DNA of 64,000 bases, from positions 38,751,182 through 38,815,181 of the forward strand of contig CM037871.1 of NCBI GenBank assembly GCA_021292105.1. Direction: 5' to 3'. The notes under the pieces were generated by a model. That model was not told the origin of the DNA, searched no databases, and saw only the letters and a program-made list of their open reading frames with translations. The translations under genes were made by a program, and so were the position numbers. This DNA is from Anadara kagoshimensis. Lineage: Eukaryota > Mollusca > Bivalvia > Arcoida > Arcidae. Within the stretch, counting starts at the first letter, position 1, and each line of letters begins with the position of its first letter. Positions 13,499-48,000 of this stretch are shown here, in pieces.

Positions 13499-13806
13499 TT
13501 GAGTTGAGTAATGGTGTTTAACGTACCAGTCAAGAATATTTCACTGATATCAAGACGTCGCCAGCTATAGGCAAAGGTGCAAAAATTTTGCCTGTGCGTT
13601 GATCTGATGGCACTATACAGCAGGAATCTTTATCTGCCAAGCCTACCATGACACGGGATCTCGTTGTTTTTAAGTTCCGATCCATAAGAACCGTGACCTT
13701 CATTTCCTAATGCCGAATGCTTGGCAAAAGAACAGTCACTACCCATTTTCAAGTCTTGGGTCAGACCCAGCCGGGGTTCTAGCCCATGACATCCCACTTA
13801 CGGAGC
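13499..13806 (-). mobile_element. SINE family B, copy lacking the tRNA-like head
   Basis: Shares TGAGTAATGGTGTTTAACGT, GACGTCGCCAGCTATAGGCA and GCTTGGCAAA with 16195-16536. Compared with that copy the tRNA-like end (right side) is missing. Confidence 0.8.
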
Positions 13807-14337
13807 CTTTGAAATCAGTTATGCTGATAAATATATACAAAACAGCATGTGATTATTATTGTTAAAATGTACATCAATATAGCTGATTTATAGTCATGGC
13901 TGGCACCTTGGATTTCAGAGGGATATGGTTTTTAAATTTTACTACTAGAGAAGCTTCCATACCAAATTTGACTTAAATTAACCCAGTTCTTTTAGAGAAT
14001 ATTTTTTAAGGTTTAAGCTAAATATATACCTTATTTGAATAATGTGTTAATAATTTCAAACAAAACCATTGACAGAAAAACTTGTGTAAACCAGGTTCTA
14101 CTTTCTACAAAAATTGGGCATTTAAAAACCTGTATAGCCATTGATATAGACATGGTTAGATTTTTTCAAGTAAAGGCTGATAAATCATAGTCAAAAATAT
14201 TCAAAATAGGAACTTTTATACTAAAATACAATGCATTTTAAATCGGGGTATAAATCAACAGAAAATAATTATTCAACACCCATATTTAGATCCATTCTTT
14301 CATTCTTTACATGCAAAACAAAAGTGATTTATGTTGC
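13807..14337. other. No gene recognised
   Basis: AT-rich spacer. Confidence 0.5.
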
Positions 14338-14409
14338 CATGATAATTTTTTTCCAATTTATTTTCTGTATACATGATGGACAAAAAATAAATTGAAAAAA
14401 ATTATCATG
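14338..14409. repeat. Inverted repeat abutting the minisatellite
   Basis: Arms 14338-14367 (CATGATAATTTTTTTCCAAT...) and 14381-14409 are near-perfect inverses around a 13-base loop. The right arm ends in the first ATCATG of the tandem array. Confidence 0.8.
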
Positions 14410-15955
14410 TTATACGAGTCCTTATACTTATCATGTTATACAAGTCCTTATACTTATCATGTTATACAAGTCCTTATACTTATCATGTTATACAAGTCCT
14501 TATACTTATCATGTTATACAAGTCCTTATACTTATCATGTTATACGAGTCCTTATACTTATCATGTCCATATACTTATCATGTTATACGAGTCCTTATAC
14601 TTATCATGTCCATATACTTATCATGTTATACGAGTCCTTATATTTATCATGTTATACAAGTCCTTATACTTATCATGTTATACGAGTCCTTATACTTATC
14701 ATGTCCTTATACTCATCATGTTATACGAGTCCTTATACTTATCATGTCCTTATACTTATCATGTTATACGAGTCCTTATATTTATCATGTTATACAAGTC
14801 CTTATACTTATCATGTTATACGAGTCCTTATACTTATCATGTCCTTATACTTATCATGTTATACGAGTCCTTATACTTATCATGTCCTTATACTTATCAT
14901 GTCCTTATACTTATCATGTTATACGAGTCCTTATACTTATCATGTCCATATACTTATCATGTTATACGAGTCCTTATACTTATCATGTCCATATACTTAT
15001 CATGTTATACGAGTCCTTATATTTATCATGTTATACAAGTCCTTATACTTATCATGTTATACGAGTCCTTATACTTATCATGTCCTTATACTTATCATGT
15101 TATACGAGTCCTTATACTTATCATGTTATACGAGTCCTTATACTTATCATGTTATACGAGTCCTTATACTTATCATGTCCTTATACTTATCATGTTATAC
15201 GAGTCCTTATACTTATCATGTCCTTATACTTATCATGTTATACAAGTCCTTATACTTATCATGTTATACGAGTCCCTATACTTATCATGTTATACGAGTC
15301 CTTATACTTATCGTGTCCTTATAGTTATCATGTTATACGAGTCCTTATATTTATCATGTTATACGAGTCCTTATACTTATCATGTTATACGAGTCCTTAT
15401 ACTTATCATGTCCTTATACTTATCATGTTATACGATTCCTTATACTTATCATGTTATACGAGTTCTTATACTTATCATGTTATACGAGTCCTTATACTTA
15501 TCATGTTATACGAGTCCCTATACTTATCATGTTATACGAGTCCTTATACTTATCATGTCCTTATACTCATCATGTTATACAAGTCCTTATACTTATCATG
15601 TTATACGAGTCCTTATACTTATCATGTTATACGAGTCCTTATACTTATCATGTTATACGAGTCCTTATATTTATCATGTTATACGATTCCTTATACTTAT
15701 CATGTTATACGAGTCCTTATACTTATCATGTTATACGAGTCCTTATACTTATCATGTTATACGAGTCCTTATACTTATCATGTCCTTATACTTATCATGT
15801 TATACAAGTCCTTATACTTATCATGTTATACGAGTCCTTATACTTATCATGTTATACGAGTCCTTATATTTATCATGTTATACGATTCCTTATACTTATC
15901 ATGTTATACGAGTCCTTATACTTATCATGTTATACGAGTCCTTATACTTATCATC
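14400..15955. repeat. 26/17-bp minisatellite, ~65 units
   Basis: The long unit is TCATGTTATACGAG followed by TCCTTATACTTA (26 bp). The short unit is the same with the 9 bp TTATACGAG missing (17 bp). Single-base variants (CAAG for CGAG, TCCATA, TATATTTA, GATTCC) recur. The large ORFs in all three plus frames arise because the unit has no stop in any frame; they are not regarded as genes. Confidence 0.95.
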
Positions 15956-16194
15956 TCCAACAAGTTACATGAAAATCTAATACATGTACATGCTTCAGGA
16001 GAAGATGGGACAGACAAATAGACAACTTGACAGACAGACAAACAATGACAGACATTATAGTCCCCCCTCCAGTTTCAATGTTAGGGGACTAATTACCTTG
16101 ATATAAATGTCACAATGTATAACAAGAGTACCGCCAAGCAGTACAAAATAAGCCCACCATCGGCATGATTTTGTAGTTCATTCAATTCACGAGA

Positions 16195-16536
16195 GTTAAG
16201 TTGAGTAATGGTGTTTAACGTCCCCGTCAAGAATATTTCACCGATATCGAGACGTCGCCAGCTATAGGCAAAGGTGCAAAAAATTTGCCTGTGCGTTGAT
16301 CTGATGGCATTATACAGAAGGATTCTTTATTGTGCCAAGACCACTGTGACATTGGACCTCGTTTATTTTAAGTTCCCATCCGAAAGAACTATGGCTTACA
16401 TTTAGTAATGCCAAGTGCTTGGCAAAGAACAGTCACTACACACTTTCAAGACTTGGGTAAGACTCGGTCAGGGCTGGAACCCAAGACCTCCCACATATGG
16501 GCGAGCACTCTACTGATTAAGCTACCACAGTGGTCT
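16195..16536 (-). mobile_element. SINE family B, full-length-like copy
   Basis: Read on the minus strand it starts with a tRNA-like head: box-A-like TAGCTTAATCAGTAGAGTGC and box-B-like GGGTTCCAGCCC. The body matches 13499-13806, 34478-34800 and 48325-48665. Confidence 0.8.
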
Positions 16537-16559
16537 GCAATTCATGAATGGCAATTTTT

Positions 16560-17335
16560 ATTTATCACCTGTTAAATAAGATGAAATCTCATACATTATT
16601 ACAACACATACCAAATTTCATTAAATTCCATTCAAATCTGTTGGAAGTGTTAAAGTCACAAGGTTCCAATATTGCATAAAATGAATATATATATACATGT
16701 AACATGAAAAGTTACAACTGATAAATCTGGGTAATAAATACAGTTCACTCTACATGCTTTAGTTACTAGATAGCTTGGATAACAACTTTTGCGTCACTTC
16801 CAGTTTTGGGCCCTTTTACAACCAAAGGGAGATAACACAATTTTTCAACAGTTTTATGACTTTATTTTATGCTGTAACAAAAGACAGAAATGATTAAAAA
16901 TGTTATTTGTGGCTAAATCAACTCTTTACAATGTAATCTTTCGGAAAATAGTACTAACAAACTTTCTGTTTTTAGTGACCGGTGACCTTTAAGTGCAAAC
17001 GGGTCATAGTCTAACTCTATTAAATGTTTGATCAGTGTTACAATTTTATGGTATGTACATCAGTTAATTCCAATTATACATTGCAAATTTTGTTACATTC
17101 CCTTCAAAACTGTTATTGTTCGGATCACAAGCTTATGTAGTGTAAAAGGGGCTTAACTCAATTAAATATTTTATTTGAGCAACATCTCAATTTTATAATA
17201 AGGCCATTACAAACAAACACCAAATTTCATTTAATTTCTTTAGGACTACATGTAATAAAGGTCACACACTAAATGTCAACAGACAGAAGGACAGACAGAC
17301 GGATTGATACTTCCCAAAAAGTGGGCATATAAAAC
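16560..17335. other. Diverged repeats ending in a (CAGA)n-like tract
   Basis: Phrases such as 'ACCAAATTTCATTWAATT' and 'ACAGACAGACGG' at about 17280-17302 look like a decayed dispersed repeat. No gene. Confidence 0.4.
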
Positions 17336-17509
17336 ACATCAAATACAAAGCTACCTCATACATTTAATTTTATTATAACAATTTATAAACATACATTCCA
17401 TATGTTGACTTCATTAATAAAACAAGCTTAACACTCAAAGAATTCAATAAAAACAATAATAAAATGCACACCATCAGTGGGGGATACCTTCCACTGCACT
17501 ACAAACATC

Positions 17510-17848
17510 TCTCTCTCTCCCAAACCACACACACACACACACACACCATCAGTGGTGGATACCTTCCACTGCACTACAAACATCTCTCTCTCTCTCCCAA
17601 ACCAAACACACACACACACACACACACACCATCACCATCTCTCTCTCTCTCCCAAACCACACACACACACACACACACACCATCACCATCTCTCTCTCTC
17701 TCCCAAACCACACACACACACACACACACATCAGTGGTGGATACCTTCCACTGCACTACAAACATCTCTCTCTCTCTCCCAAACCACACACACACACACA
17801 CACACTAAAAATTATATTTTAATTTCAAACCAAATGCAACACCTGTAA

Positions 17849-17886
<38 letters not shown>

Positions 17887-18024
17887 TTTAATTAATAGTT
17901 AATATTTTTAATTTCAAAATAAATTCAACACTCAAAACTCTCTCTATCTATCTATCTCTCTCTCTCTCGCATATATTATCTTCAACAAAAGTTAATGTCA
18001 AAGCAAATGAAACATCCATAACTT

Positions 18025-18064
<40 letters not shown>

Positions 18065-18145
18065 ATATTGTCTTTAACAAAGGTTAATTTCAAAACAAAA
18101 GAAACACTTATACATCTCATACCACTCTCTTTCTTTCTCTCTCTC
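17510..18145. repeat. Compound (CA)n/(CT)n microsatellite array
   Basis: CA tracts alternate with CT tracts. A 'CAGTGGTGGATACCTTCCAC' block recurs at about 17472, 17550 and 17731, and a shorter ACCATCACCATCTCTC block recurs twice. A pure CT run lies at 18025-18061. Overlapping ORFs on both strands are artefacts. Confidence 0.95.
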
Positions 18146-18804
18146 TAAAATATCTTATTTTTACAACCTACATGGAAACGCATCCAAACACCACAATAAT
18201 GATTTCAGTTTAAATCAGATACATTTTCTCTACAATACATCTATTATATCTAAACCTTTTAAACATCTTTCTGAAATATTAATTTTTAAAAGTGTATTAT
18301 TATGTGTAAACTTGCCTATAGTAGAATGTCACTTACCACAGTGAAATGTCCATTTTCAAGACCATGTTTTTATTATTTGTACCTGACATATCAATCCTGC
18401 TACATTTGTAAACAAACAGAAACTTCAAGAAAATCTTCACATAATAACAACATTTCCCAGGGTTTTTTAGGGATAGAAAAAAATATGAAAATAGAAATAT
18501 TTAAACAGGAAAACCTAAATCAGGAAACATACTGGTATATCTAACAGGTGGCTTATAATTAGCTTAATTGACTGAGTAAATGTCAGCATCAGCGTGTGGG
18601 TCTGTTCAAGAAGCCAACTGAAATGTAAAACTTGAAAACAGTTCCACCCATGTTTTGGACAAAATCAGCATTTCATAGCATGGCCACAACCCTTTTTACT
18701 ATAAACAATTGTTAGGCAAACAATATATTCACTGTTGAAATAAAAGCACTTTAAAAACATGTTCTTTAAGCACCACATTACGAAAATGATTTAAAGGTCA
18801 AAGG
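18145..18804 (-). other. Probable AK6 3' untranslated region and downstream flank
   Basis: Follows the AK6 stop on the minus strand. Small ORFs here show no recognisable protein; nothing else is supported apart from the candidate poly(A) signal. Confidence 0.4.
18369..18374 (-). terminator. Candidate AK6 poly(A) signal
   Basis: AATAAA on the minus strand about 430 bases past the AK6 stop. It is the first clear hexamer noticed in that direction, but AT-rich DNA gives many chance matches. Confidence 0.3.
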
Positions 18805-41519
<22,715 letters not shown>

Positions 41520-41924
41520 TGTTTACAGTCATACTACTGACAAAAATGGTAACGGAAATGGATAATATAATAAATTCCGGGCCAACAATTTTGTCTTTAT
41601 TTTTCGGACTTTCGGCAAAATATTAACTATGTATTTTTCTAATGAAAAATATATTGCATTTCTAAATATAATAAATAAACAGACAAATAAATAAATTCAT
41701 TAAAGGGCAAAAATATATGTTAAATAGTTCCGGTTAAGCCTTTTTATCGAACTTATTTGTATATTACAATCGACCGGAAGTTTAAAGCGGAAGTAAACAA
41801 AGTAAAGTGAGAACTTTTTAAAGTAACGTCAGCGTTTGGAAAATGAAAATACCAACCTTACAATAACCCGAAAGATGCTTAACTGGACTTGTAAAGTTAA
41901 CTAGGAGATAAACAATGTACAGTC
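41520..41924. promoter_or_regulatory. Divergent AK6/PARP16 promoter
   Basis: The two start codons point away from each other across 405 bp. The interval holds a consensus ETS-type site ACCGGAAGT at 41773-41781, a second GCGGAAGTA at 41787-41795 and a half CRE (ACGTCA, 41826-41831). ETS sites are typical of bidirectional housekeeping promoters in animals; their use here is inferred. No TATA box is positioned convincingly. Confidence 0.7.
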
Positions 41925-42089
41925 ATGGCTTCCAATTCGCCACGCTCGCAGCAAGAAGACGCACCTGCCTTGGATCTCCAGTGGAGTCTTTTCATTTCGG
42001 CACTACAAAGTTACAGATTCGACACAGTCCTTAGACCATTTCCTCCGACATTTATACGAGACAATGGCGAAAAAGATGTTAAAGCTCTT
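41925..42089 (+). CDS. PARP16: PARP16 exon 1
   Basis: Encodes residues 1-55, [10 protein letters not shown] through EKDVKAL. Donor GTATGA begins at 42090. The next in-frame codons would run to a stop at once, which supports splicing here. Confidence 0.9.
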
Positions 42090-45000
42090 GTATGATCAAG
42101 ATGATATATATTTTTTCTTTTTTAGAAGCAAGAGAGTTGGACTGGGCAGTTTTCTACCTATTGTGCTATGATTTCACCTGTTCACGGGTGCCAAATGGTT
42201 TGCAGTTTCCAATGTCAGTTCGTCCCTCTTACGATTCATCCTAAATTTTCTGATTCGCCACCAAAAATTGAGTGTAGTATGATTCTCTAACACATTTCAG
42301 GAGGAACCAAATTATTTATATTTGTTAAAATAAATTGGGGAATATTAAAAATAGTTATCGATCGCTTATATTTGATTAGATCTTCAAATCGGACAAAACA
42401 TTTATTGTTTGCTTGTACAACTAATCAGGTATAAGACATGTTCTGTCAATTAATATGTACTGCTTGTCTTATCTAAATGGTTGACATCTGGTACCTAAGA
42501 AAATAATGTAATTGTGGACAAAATAGAACAATAATCATCATTTTGCTTTCACAATGGGGGTCGCTGCTGTACCACGTGATACCTTCTAACGTTTGTGTGG
42601 AACACTTACTTCCAATGGATATAGAATAACATGAAACAACGTTTTCCCGCAAAAATTATGTCATTCTGGGAATCAGTGATGTTGACGTTTTCCAAAACGT
42701 TCCACATAAACTTTAAGAGGTATTAATCATGTGGTACAGTGGCAAACCCCATTTCTTACATATTTTAGACAGAAAAACAAAAAATAAAACATGTTTGTTT
42801 GTAACAAATTTCACATAAAAAATACAAATACTCTGTTATAACCTGTCAAGAAGCCGTCTAGATACAGCAATACAGTTATGGGCAATATCTTGATTTGAGT
42901 CACCTTCCTGATAACATTATTGCAATTTTTTCCCAATGATTATTGAAAAAGCAATATATAAGAACATCGCTACTGGATTAGAAGTAGTCAAAAATTGTCA
43001 GCTTTACAGAAAAAAGGTAGTTTAATATTAAGTTTAAGGGATAACCTCTATAAAATGATGCATCCATACATACAAGCTACCTACTGGCAATTGCTGGCTT
43101 CAGGGTTGGTCTTTTATTGACAATGAGTATTATTTCTAAGCCATCTATTCCCCACTTACAGGCCATATTAAAGTTTCTACCCTACAGTAGTGTGATAACC
43201 AGAGGTCATTCCAGAATTTAGATTTTTTAATGAAGTGGTTATTACCCTGTATGTGACAATAACAAATGTGTTATTACCACATATATTTTTATATCAGTAT
43301 TTTATAATATGTATACATGTGCATGGGCTTTATAACTTTATGATTGGCTATAAATACACGAGTTTAGTGATAATTAAAGTATAAAGAAAAGGAATTTGTC
43401 ATATTTGGGTCAAATAATAGATTATTTTGATCAAAAACATAATCAATTTTAAAATTGACCATTCAATCCTGTTCAGTTGATGTATGAAGTTGCATGCATA
43501 CTGTTATATAGCTACTAGTATAAAAAATGTGTGTTATTAACATCGGCCATTTTTTAATGGCTCATTTTCCAGAAATTAAGTTAAATTATATGTACTAAGA
43601 GTGACTAAAATTTAAATAAGTCAAAATTAAAATAAAAAGATAATAAACTATATTCCAAACATTGTTCAATGATTAGAAGGGTGAAGACACTGATGTTTTT
43701 TTGTTTGTTTTCGTAGGAAAAGCTTACAAATCACATAAAACAACTTGACACGTCACCTGGAGAAGAACATGAAGCTTTAATTAAATGGGTATTAGATTCT
43801 AAATCATTTACCATAGAAACAGTGGATAAATCTGAGGTAAGCTTATTTAAGTATAATCAAGTCATGTTTTTGTTCTTTTAGGCTAAATTTCAGGACTTTC
43901 TTTTTAGGCTAACATTCCAGGCTTTCGTGTTGGAATTTGCTGTACTATCATTAGAGCCCTACCTGTCATCTATTATTGTCAATTATGGTAAGACATCTTC
44001 GAATCTATCTGTGCTGCCATGTTGGTTATAGAGCAAATATAAATATTAACAGCTACAGTGTAACCTGTGTATATGGACACCTTCCATAGGACTAATTTAG
44101 CATAACCTCAGTGGTTTTTAGTCACAACATGGCTTGAATAAATGAATGATACTCAAATTTATTCTATTTTCCATGAAAAAATGTGCAAAATTTGCTTTCA
44201 CAAACTCAGTGGTACAAGCAGTTAATTAGAACAGTTTTGTTTTTGTGTTGACATATACATCTAATTTATAGACTTTTAATTTTATTGCCAGTTTAATGAG
44301 ATTAGGAAGATGACAGGAGATACAGGGGAGGTAACTCAGCCAGATTTTATATTCAAAATTAATCCAAGTGAAACGGCTAATGCAAAATTTGAAGAAACTC
44401 GTCAAGAGAGACAACTCCTTTATGCTTACCATGGCAGCAGATTGGAAAATTTTCATTCAATTCTTCACAATGGATTAGCTTCACATATGAACAAGGTAAT
44501 GTGCTTATTTCAATTTTATAATAAATTTTACTCAAGTCTCTAAAATCCAATTAAATCATTCAGGATATCTGGAATTCTTTTAAAAGTCCATTTAAAATTA
44601 AAACTATGTACTCTACATATGTCTGCAGAGCCAGCTATAAATGTAAAACATTTCACTTGCTTCTCACTCATAGTTACTGTAAGTAAAAGGTTTTTTCTTG
44701 ACACTCTGGTTTCCGCCACCATCCTTGAAATAGCTACCTTGATATTAATGAAAAAAAATCTGGTGTAAAACTCCTATACTCTACTTATCGCATATAGATT
44801 TATAAAAAAGGATGGCCAAACATTTACTAAAAAATTTACACAAGTGTACAATTTATGATGATGACTGTCTTGTCCTGCATGTCTTACATAGCAGGGATAT
44901 TTGCACATCCTGTCGTAGGTGATACAAGCAATGTACAGTCAAACCTGTCTTAAGGGACACCTGCTTATAAAGGCCATAAGAATTGTATCCCCATTGTTCT

Positions 45001-48000
45001 TTATTCATATTATTTGAGCCTTTATTTAAAGACCATTTGCCCATAAAGGCCACATTTACTGGTTCCCTCTGGTGGCCTTTATAGACAGGTTTGACTGTAC
45101 ATTATATTTAGGTCCTTCAGATATGACCTTAATAGCTGATGCCCCGTGTCATGGAAGAAGTGACATGTTTAAGAACCCTTCCTGAACATTGCAAAGGTAA
45201 AATTTCTGTCACTTCACCTGTAGCTTTTGATGTTTCGATATTTATGAAATATTTTTGACCATCATGGATAAGAAAAATCACATAATATTAATGTTAACAA
45301 AACTCATATGAAAAAGATCTGTGTTGTTTCTCCCAAATAGGGTACTTTTTTTAAAGTCTCAAAAAAATTTAGAAAAGAACATTTTTAGCAGATGATTACA
45401 TTGAATTAGATTGTATTTTACAAGTTTTTGGTTTGATTTTTTAAAATAACCTTAAACAAAGGAAAGATTGCCAAAAGCACAAAAACAAAATGGGAGAAAA
45501 AGGTCAGTTAAAATTATTTATGGTTCATTTTGTTTAAACTGTATAAGAAGAAATATTAGCAATAAGATACTTTCGCAGTTTTGACCTGCTAAACTATTTC
45601 ACGGTAAGACATGTTCATGGTTCCGACTGTAGTAAAAGTGAACCATGGGGAAAAAAATAATTTTTGCTGAGAAGATATATTTGTGGTACCAGTGTCACTT
45701 TGAAAATTGCTAATATTTCTTTCTTGCGAATGCTTCTTCTTATACAGTAGCATGAAAATCGATTAACATTTTGTCGTTATTTTGTAGACTTCAGTATTTG
45801 GAGAAGGGACATACCTCAGCAGTGAATTATCTGTATCATTACTATATAGTCCAACTGGTCTGGGATGGGAGAACAGTAAAATAGGCAAGAAACTAAGTTG
45901 TGTTGCAGTATGTGAAATGATTGATGATCCGTCAGTCAAATGCCAAGTTAAAGATGGTAAATGATTTCATTGTTTTCCAACTCTCTGTACATTGCCACAT
46001 TGTTTGGGAGTGGTCTGAAGTGCATGTTTACAGATCGCAGTGCCTCTCACAGTGATTTTGTTTGCCTCAAATTACTACCGAATAAAGGTAGTTTCCCCTG
46101 GCGAAAAATGACCAAAATTTCCCAATTTGACCACGAAAATTCACAACAGTGATATACTTGCATTTTAAATCTAGTTATCTGTTAATGTTTAACAATTTAA
46201 CATCTTTGCAATGAGGATCCTAAGTTATTGCAAGCATGTCATTATGCAGTATGCCGTATTTCAAAACTTCGAATTTTCCCAATTTAAAAGGCAGAAAGTA
46301 GTTTTGAAATATGTAAGAAAATCACTGTCTCACTTTCCAGGTAAGAATCTCACTCAGGGCAGATCCTAGTGTAAGAAAGTTTGTCAGTCCGCATGCCATA
46401 GGCCGTTGGTTTTTCCTGAACACTCCTGTTTTCAATTTTGATCTTAGCTTGATATAACTTACGGTATTGCCTGACTCGAAAAGGCCAACGTATCAGTCAT
46501 ACAACATTACAAAGTATAATTGTCAGTTTCTAGATAGCAATTTTGATACAAAAGTTCTAATCCCTGGTTAACGGTTACTGACCCCAGTTTCACAATAATT
46601 TCTTAACTAAGATTTTCCTTAACTTATGTTTAGCAAATTTTGACAATGGTTTTTTGAAAATATGGACATACATTCATGACAAAACTAAATAAAAGTTTTA
46701 TAAGCTTAAAGTGATATTTAAAATGACATCTTAAATTTTTGAATATCTTAAAAATTAGTATAATTATTAAGGTATGAAATTTGCCAGATTTAAGTTATGG
46801 ATAATCTTTGTTATGGAATAATTGTGAAACCGGGACCTTGTGCTAATAAATATGTGAATTTTGCAGCACAAGATTTAGTTAGTATTTGTGTTTTATTTAT
46901 ATCTTTTAGAAGAGAAAAATGGTACCAACAGAAATCGTTCCAGAGCTGGAAATAGTGAAGCAGGCGATGTACCAGACAAGTATTATATAGTACAGAATAA
47001 TGAAATGATTAGGGTTAAATATCTTCTTATATACGCAGAAAAACATCATCACAGGTAGGTAATAATGTACTAGTACTGTTGTTATCCATGCAATGTTGTT
47101 TATACAGTCAAACCTGCATTAAAGGACACCTCTATATAAGGGCCACCTGCTTATAAAGGCAAGTAGAATTGTATCCCAATTGTTTTTTATTCATATTATT
47201 TGAACCTATATATAAAGACCACTTGCCAATAAAGGCCACTTTTAGTTTTACTGGTTCCCTAGGGTAGCATTTATAGACAGGTTTGACTGTACATGTATTT
47301 AAAATTTGACATATGTTCTCTGTTCATGTTCCGTGAATAACTGCAATAATGCTCATGTGGCTTTAACCAATAATTCACTCACTCACCCACTGATGTTCTC
47401 TTGTTATTATTTTGTTATGAAAGAAATAAAGGAATTTGAAATTTGACACACTGGTAGTACATTGAATTTTCATATTTTTTGTGTTTGGTTATTTCAGCAA
47501 AGTATGAAATATGATTGTCATTGAATACTATGGCATTCCTGTATTTCAGTAATCTTTAAATCATGACTTGTGTTTTAATAACCATTTCATTCTTATCCTA
47601 TTCAAAAGGTTGAGAAGTCATGTACAAAATTATTTTATGATAAATCCAAGAATTTGATAACTCTAACAGTCTTAAAACTAAAAGTCACAAAAACCTTTTT
47701 GGAAACATATATTGATCAGAGGTTAACAAAGAAACAGTCCCACAGTCATCCCTGATACCTAGAGACAATGGATGTGTACAAAACACCCATAAAATACAGT
47801 CAAACCTCCCTATAAAGCCCACCAAAGGGAACCAGTAAAAGTAACCTTTGTGAGCAGGTGGCCTTTATATACAGGTTTAAATAATATGAATAAATATTGG
47901 GATACATTTTACTGACCTTTATAAGCAGGTGGCCCTTATATAGAGGTGACCTTTATATACAGGTTCAAATAATATGGATAAAAAACGGAATACAATTCTT

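Noticed and set aside
14400-15955. CRISPR array
   Set aside because: No distinct spacers; units are contiguous variants of one sequence in a eukaryotic genome.
14392-16021. ORFs of 310, 515 and 520 codons in the three plus frames
   Set aside because: All come from the stop-free 26/17-bp minisatellite; same peptide words appear in every frame.
17428-17848. Overlapping 60-123 codon ORFs rich in THTHTH or CVCVCV
   Set aside because: Translations of CA/CT microsatellites on both strands.
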